Of a DNA stretch of 9,758 bases, positions 6,086 through 9,758 are shown piece by piece (position 1 is the first letter of the stretch; every line of letters starts with the position of its first letter). The notes beneath the pieces were generated by a model. That model saw only the letters and a list, made by a program, of their open reading frames with translations. It was not told where the DNA came from and did no database searches. The stretch covers positions 1 to 9,758 of the forward strand of contig JAFTLM010000416.1 in assembly GCA_017455945.1 (NCBI GenBank). Reading direction: 5' to 3'. The DNA comes from Clostridia bacterium. Lineage in GTDB: Bacteria; Bacillota; Clostridia; Oscillospirales; CAG-272. The translations under genes were made by a program, and so were the position numbers.

Positions 6086-7717
6086 TTAATACATTCCGCC
6101 CATTCCGCCGTTCATGGGTGCGGCGGGTGCGGGATTTTCTTCCTTCTTGTCTGCAACAACAGACTCGGTGGTAAGGATAACGCTTGCGATAGAGGAAGCG
6201 TTCTGAAGTGCCGAACGTGTAACCTTTGTGGGGTCAACGATGCCGGCAGCCATCATATCGCAGTATACTTCGTTATATGCGTCAAAGCCGTAGCCGATTT
6301 TTCCGCTGTTCACGATCTTATCAACGATAACCGCGCCGTCAAAGCCTGCGTTAGTTGCAATCTGACGAACGGGCTCCTCAAGAGCTTTAACAACGATTCT
6401 TACACCTGTCTTCTCGTCGCCCTCGACGGCGTCAATAAGCTTTGCAACCTCGGGAATGATGTTGAGGTAAGCTGTTCCGCCTCCCGCAACGATACCCTCT
6501 TCAACAGCAGCCTTTGTAGCGTTGAGAGCGTCCTCAATGCGGAGCTTCTTTTCCTTCATCTCAGCCTCGGTAGCAGCACCCACCTTGATAACGGCTACAT
6601 CGCCCGAAAGCTTTGCAAGTCTTTCCTGAAGCTTCTCGCGGTCGAAATCGGAGGTTGTTGTCTCGATAGCGTTCTTGATCTGACCGATTCTTGCCTTGAT
6701 GTCGTCGGGGTTGCCCGCACCGTCAACGATAATGGTGGTTTCCTTGTTAACCTTAACCTGGCGAGCGCGTCCGAGCATGTCAAGAGTAGCTTCCTTAAGG
6801 TCGAGACCGATCTCCTCGGAGATAACCTCACCGCCTGTAAGAGTAGCGATATCGCGGAGCATCTCTTTTCTTCTGTCGCCAAAGCCGGGAGCCTTAACCG
6901 CAACGCAAGCGAAAGTGCCGCGGAGCTTGTTAAGAACGAGAGTTGTGAGAGCCTCGCCTTCAACGTCCTCAGCAATGATTACAAGCTTCTTGCCGGCCTG
7001 AACGATCTGCTCAAGAACGGGGAGAATCTCCTGGATGTTGGAAATTTTCTTATCTGTAATAAGGATGAACGCGTCGTCGATGACAGCCTCCATCTTATCC
7101 ATGTCTGTAGCCATGTAGGGAGAGAGGTAACCGCGGTCGAACTGCATACCCTCAACAACCTCGGAGTATGTGTCAGCCGACTTGGACTCCTCAACTGTGA
7201 TAACACCGTCGCTTGTAACCTTTTCCATAGCGTCGGCAATAAGTGTACCGATAACCTCGTCGCCTGCGGAGATTGTACCTACGCGAGCGATGTCCTCTTT
7301 ACCGTTAACCTTCTTGGAGTTAGCGATAAGGCACTCAACAGCACGGTCAACAGCCTTCTTGATACCCTTGCGGATAACCATGGGATTTGCGCCGGCGGTA
7401 ACGTTCTTCATGCCTTCGCGGATAAATGCCTGAGCGAGAAGAGTAGCGGTTGTTGTACCGTCGCCCGCTGCGTCGTTTGTCTTAGTAGCGACTTCCTTAA
7501 CAAGCTGTGCGCCCATGTTTTCAGCCGCGTCCTCAAGCTCGATTTCCTTAGCGATGGTAACACCGTCGTGTGTGATAAGGGGAGAACCGTACTTCTTGTC
7601 AAGAACTACGTTACGGCCCTTGGGACCAAGTGTGATTTTAACTGTATCGGCAAGCTTATCAACACCGCGAAGGAGCGCGTTTCTTGCCTCGATTCCGTAA
7701 AGAATATCCTTTGCCAT
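6086..7717 (-). CDS. groEL: Chaperonin GroEL (Hsp60, 60 kDa)
   Basis: The large chaperonin subunit, which forms double heptameric rings and folds proteins in the cytoplasm with ATP and the GroES lid. The protein has 543 residues, the normal length. The nucleotide-binding signature GDGTTT is at 85-90, and D51, D86 and the aspartate of IEDALNAT match the ATPase aspartates of E. coli GroEL (D52, D87, D398). VAGGGTA follows in the second equatorial segment, and the end is the typical GGMGGMY tail. AAGGAAGGTG (7725-7734) lies seven bases before the ATG. It follows groES by 21 bases in the same operon and ends at the terminator at 6004-6041. It is under the CIRCE operator upstream of groES. Nothing is missing or rearranged. 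Confidence 0.99.
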   Translation of the reverse strand: MAKDILYGIEARNALLRGVDKLADTVKITLGPKGRNVVLDKKYGSPLITHDGVTIAKEIELEDAAENMGAQLVKEVATKTNDAAGDGTTTATLLAQAFIREGMKNVTAGANPMVIRKGIKKAVDRAVECLIANSKKVNGKEDIARVGTISAGDEVIGTLIADAMEKVTSDGVITVEESKSADTYSEVVEGMQFDRGYLSPYMATDMDKMEAVIDDAFILITDKKISNIQEILPVLEQIVQAGKKLVIIAEDVEGEALTTLVLNKLRGTFACVAVKAPGFGDRRKEMLRDIATLTGGEVISEEIGLDLKEATLDMLGRARQVKVNKETTIIVDGAGNPDDIKARIGQIKNAIETTTSDFDREKLQERLAKLSGDVAVIKVGAATEAEMKEKKLRIEDALNATKAAVEEGIVAGGGTAYLNIIPEVAKLIDAVEGDEKTGVRIVVKALEEPVRQIATNAGFDGAVIVDKIVNSGKIGYGFDAYNEVYCDMMAAGIVDPTKVTRSALQNASSIASVILTTESVVADKKEENPAPAAPMNGGMGGMY

Positions 7718-7738
7718 TTCAAAACACCTTCCTTAAAA

Positions 7739-8026
7739 TTAATCAACTATAGCGAGAATATCGCCCTGGCGAACGATTGTGTACTCAATTCCGTCGGCCT
7801 TGACCTCTGTTCCTGCGTACTTTGCGGCGATAACCTTATCGCCAACCTTAATGTTCATGGGGCGGAGCTTGCCGTCCTCACCGTACTCACCGGGACCAAC
7901 CGCAACAACCTCTGCGATCTGAGGCTTCTCCTGTGCGGACGCGGTAAGAATAATACCTGTTTTTGTCTTCTCTTCTGCCTCTGTGGGCTTGAGAACAACT
8001 CTGTCGGACAATGGCTTAATAGTCAT
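7739..8026 (-). CDS. groES: Co-chaperonin GroES (Hsp10, 10 kDa)
   Basis: The 95-residue lid subunit that forms a heptameric cap on GroEL. The start LSDRVVLKP (6-14), the mobile loop with the GroEL-binding hydrophobic triplet in GIIL (24-27), AEVVAVGPG (38-46) and the final VRQGDILAIVD are family hallmarks. A near-perfect ribosome binding site TAAGGAGGA (complement of 8034-8042) lies seven bases before the ATG. It is the first gene of the operon, 46 bases downstream of the CIRCE element. Confidence 0.99.
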   Translation of the reverse strand: MTIKPLSDRVVLKPTEAEEKTKTGIILTASAQEKPQIAEVVAVGPGEYGEDGKLRPMNIKVGDKVIAAKYAGTEVKADGIEYTIVRQGDILAIVD

Positions 8027-8072
8027 TTTTAAATCCTCCTTAAACTTTATTTAATTTGATTACAGTTTGTTT

Positions 8073-8099
8073 TTGGCACTCTCGGGTTTTGAGTGCTAA
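8073..8099 (-). promoter_or_regulatory. CIRCE operator (HrcA binding site)
   Basis: On the minus strand the sequence is TTAGCACTC, nine bases, GAGTGCCAA. The known CIRCE consensus is TTAGCACTC-N9-GAGTGCTAA, so spacing is exact and a single base departs, in the downstream arm. It lies between the promoter -10 box (8109-8114) and groES, where HrcA binding represses the operon at normal temperature. hrcA itself is not in the window. Confidence 0.97.
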
Positions 8100-8108
8100 C
8101 ACTTTTAT

Positions 8109-8136
8109 ATTATATATCATTTCAGAAAAAAATCAA
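8109..8136 (-). promoter_or_regulatory. Sigma-A promoter of groES-groEL
   Basis: On the minus strand a -35 box TTGATT (complement of 8131-8136) and a consensus -10 box TATAAT (complement of 8109-8114) are 16 bases apart. Transcription should begin around 8102, immediately before the CIRCE element, the standard arrangement for HrcA-controlled chaperonin operons. Confidence 0.8.
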
Positions 8137-8170
8137 TAGTTTTTTCCACATTTTACATTTAATTCACAAA

Positions 8171-9301
8171 TTAGATACCAAGTATCTCATAAACCATATT
8201 TATTATCAGCGGGTGAATTTTATGATACACGTACTGACAGCCCTTAACGTGGGTACCGAGATAAAGGGCAACTTCATTTGTGGGGTCCATCATAGAGAGC
8301 GCTCCCGCGGCACCATCCCAGCCGAACTCGCCCACTGCCGAAGCCGAAAGCGACACCACAGGGTCAACGTGCGCGCGTCCGCAAAGTCCCCAGCCGTAGC
8401 CTGCGCAACGGGTTGTTGAAAAGTCCTTGCGAGCCTCGTCGCAGAGGAAGTTTTTGCCCATCAGCTCAATGCTTTCCTTCGAAAGAAGATGATATCCGTC
8501 CTTTGTTGTACCGCCTATAGCAACGGCTGTAAGCATTTTAAGGTAGTCTCCTACGGTAGAGAAAAGTCCCGCTCCGCCGCTGTCGTAGTTGGGAGAAAGC
8601 GAATAATATTTGTTGGTGCTTTCTGTCGGTATAGCCTTATTGATACCGCTGTGATAATTGTACATTGCCGAAATTCTTGACGCCTGTTCCTCGTTTGGGC
8701 GGAAGCCCGTATCGGTCATTCCCAGGGGCTTGAAGATATATTTATCGTCGTAATCGGAAAATCTCTCGCCGCTTACCACCTCTACCACCGCCGCCAGAAC
8801 GTCGTGGCAAAGGCTGTAGCGGTAGCGAGTGCCGGGCTCAAATCCCAAAGGATTTTTAGCGATAGCCCTGGCAACCTCAAGCGTGTATCCGCCTGCCGCC
8901 ACAGCTTCTTTTATCGTTGCGGCGTTAAGGTTATAATCAAGACCCGCGGTCATTGTGAAAAGGTGCAAAAGCGTGATATCGTTCTTTGCGGGAACGATGC
9001 TTCCGTCCTGGTTTCTGACGAACATTCTCTCAAACTCGGGAATATATTTTGAAAGCTTATCGTCAAGAGCCATCTTACCCTCCTCCACAAGACGCATAGC
9101 GGCAATGCAGGTCATCACCTTGGTATTCGAGAATATCCAATACACGTCGTTTTCAGAGGTCGGCTTGGTAAGTGCCTCGTCCGAGTTTCCCGACAGATGG
9201 CGGTACACCGTCTCGCCCTTATAGGACACGGCAAGATCGAACATGGGCAGACCTCTCTCGGGCATACCGTCGATAAGCTTATCAAGTTTTGTAAAATCCA
9301 T
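8171..9301 (-). CDS. Beta-lactamase-family serine hydrolase
   Basis: A 376-residue protein of the class C beta-lactamase/penicillin-binding-protein-like serine hydrolase family, which includes esterases and peptidases as well as true beta-lactamases. The catalytic S-x-x-K is S58-N-T-K61 in WIFSNTKVMT; the second motif tyrosine is Y162 in RYRYSLCHD; and the usual third KTG/HTG motif is replaced by GWDGAAGA (327-334), as in esterase-like members. NYDSGGAGLFSTVGDYLK at 238-255 is typical of the family. There is no signal peptide, so it probably acts in the cytoplasm, which argues against a role in antibiotic resistance or wall synthesis. I chose the ATG at 9301 because AAAGGAG lies just upstream; an in-frame extension to 9457 would run into the repeat element. 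No clear terminator separates it from the groES promoter. Confidence 0.9.
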   Translation of the reverse strand: MDFTKLDKLIDGMPERGLPMFDLAVSYKGETVYRHLSGNSDEALTKPTSENDVYWIFSNTKVMTCIAAMRLVEEGKMALDDKLSKYIPEFERMFVRNQDGSIVPAKNDITLLHLFTMTAGLDYNLNAATIKEAVAAGGYTLEVARAIAKNPLGFEPGTRYRYSLCHDVLAAVVEVVSGERFSDYDDKYIFKPLGMTDTGFRPNEEQASRISAMYNYHSGINKAIPTESTNKYYSLSPNYDSGGAGLFSTVGDYLKMLTAVAIGGTTKDGYHLLSKESIELMGKNFLCDEARKDFSTTRCAGYGWGLCGRAHVDPVVSLSASAVGEFGWDGAAGALSMMDPTNEVALYLGTHVKGCQYVYHKIHPLIINMVYEILGI

Positions 9302-9337
9302 AATATTTTCTCCTTTTCGAACTTGATTAAACACTAA

Positions 9338-9343
9338 ATTATA
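9338..9343 (-). promoter_or_regulatory. Possible -10 box of the serine hydrolase gene
   Basis: A perfect TATAAT is present on the minus strand 36 bases before the start codon, which suits a short leader. The matching -35 position would fall at about 9361-9366, where the sequence (GAACAC on the minus strand) is a poor match and already belongs to the edge of the right-end inverted repeat. The promoter is therefore plausible but weak. Confidence 0.4.
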
Positions 9344-9360
9344 GTTTTGCGGCGAGGGGT

Positions 9361-9758
9361 GTGTTCGCACTCGCCCCCATAAGAGCCCCCACGCCAGTGG
9401 GTGCGAGTCAAGGCTGCACAAGCCTTGTCGCTCACCGCAGTGAGCGAAACTCCCCAAACGGCGTTTTTCTTTTTGGGAACTTTTTCTTTTTGCGCCTTTG
9501 GCTTCAAAAAGAAAAAGTGGACTAACGGTTTGGATAGCTTTATTTCTGTAGGCTTACAGCGGTTTTGTAAGGCACAATTCGGAACTCCGCTTTTCTTTGC
9601 CACACCAGGCGCAAAGAAAAGCTCCCAAAAGAAACGCCGAGTGCCTGCGTGCACAAAAGGTCGCTTTTTTGCAAAAAAGCTCCGCAAAACACCTTCCTGG
9701 ACTTGGCGAGTGCGAACACCCACTGGCGTGGGGGCTCTTATGGGTGCGGTGCGAACAC
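9361..9758. mobile_element. MITE-like or fold-back element with terminal inverted repeats
   Basis: The first 43 bases (9361-9403) and the last 42 (9717-9758) are inverted copies differing by one substitution and one gap; both outer ends begin GTGTTCGCAC. The interior contains no gene but a chain of hairpins: 9409-9427 (7-bp stem), 9428-9447 (8-bp stem, CGCA loop), 9479-9518 (14-bp perfect stem), 9589-9622 (11-bp perfect stem) and the 18-base perfect palindrome 9663-9680. A possible reading frame at 9334-9723 on the minus strand crosses all of these and has no family resemblance or ribosome binding site, so I do not call it. There is no transposase, so movement would have to be helped in trans. 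The right boundary may lie outside the window, and no target-site duplication can be checked. Confidence 0.6.
9460..9638. repeat. Inverted pair of hairpin modules inside the right-end element
   Basis: A module at 9460-9518 on the plus strand and another at 9589-9638 on the minus strand share the same order: GGCGTTT, a T/C-rich run, GGGA, a C-T-rich stem arm, the loop start GCGCCT, then the complementary A/G-rich arm. They differ mainly in the length of the T runs. Each module forms its own long hairpin (9479-9518, and 9589-9622), so the element is a palindrome built from palindromes. Confidence 0.6.

Noticed and set aside
5993..8032. A 679-codon open frame on the plus strand opposite groEL and groES
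   Set aside because: Its codons are exact complements of the groEL/groES codons. It stays open because these highly expressed genes avoid TTA, CTA and TCA, and because the 21-base spacer keeps both genes in the same frame. The product is unrecognisable and the frame starts inside terminators without a ribosome binding site.
9302..9457. N-terminal extension of the serine hydrolase
   Set aside because: The extra residues are encoded by the repeat element and promoter region; the family begins near the ATG at 9301, which has AAAGGAG before it.
9334..9723. A 129-codon minus-strand frame in the right-end element
   Set aside because: It runs through five hairpins and part of both terminal repeats, starts at a GTG without a ribosome binding site, and reflects repeat composition rather than a protein.

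Overview
The window looks like a chromosomal segment from an uncultured or gut-type member of the Clostridia (Bacillota, probably Oscillospirales/Ruminococcaceae-like). Three things point there: the long (562-residue) clostridial form of glutamyl-tRNA synthetase, a glutaminyl-tRNA synthetase beside it, and a groES-groEL operon under a CIRCE/HrcA operator with strong AGGAGG-type ribosome binding sites. The species cannot be named from the sequence alone.

Layout. Positions 1-350 hold no credible gene, only hairpins and one inverted copy of an intergenic repeat. A sigma-A-type promoter at 332-360 starts a plus-strand operon: a metallo-beta-lactamase-fold hydrolase (393-1004), gltX (1022-2710) and glnS (2732-4387), with gaps of 17 and 21 bases. 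It ends in three 79-bp tandem repeats followed by a strong intrinsic terminator (4619-4649). A second plus-strand pair follows: a small DUF1294-type membrane protein (4677-4958) and a TIM-barrel sugar phosphate isomerase/epimerase-like protein (4976-5929). Two terminators lie back to back between this pair and the convergent groEL. On the minus strand are groEL (6086-7717), groES (7739-8026), their CIRCE operator and promoter (8073-8136), and a beta-lactamase-family serine hydrolase (8171-9301). The right end (9361-9758) is a gene-free, palindrome-rich, MITE-like or fold-back element with imperfect 42-43 bp terminal inverted repeats.

Function. The left operon charges tRNA-Glu and tRNA-Gln; the hydrolase in front is co-transcribed but has no proven link to charging. 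The groESL operon is a classical heat-shock unit, de-repressed when HrcA is inactivated. The DUF1294 protein, the TIM-barrel protein and the serine hydrolase have family-level assignments only.

The genes are ordinary housekeeping genes. The unusual content is between them. A structured repeat with a core resembling GCGAACATATTCGTCGC sits directly before a terminator-type hairpin at three separate places (202-283 inverted, 4400-4649 in three tandem copies, 6041-6066). Several of the hairpins share a seven-base loop CTRAACA. A separate inverted-repeat element fills the right edge. I did not find a defence system, CRISPR array, tRNA, rRNA or transposase gene.
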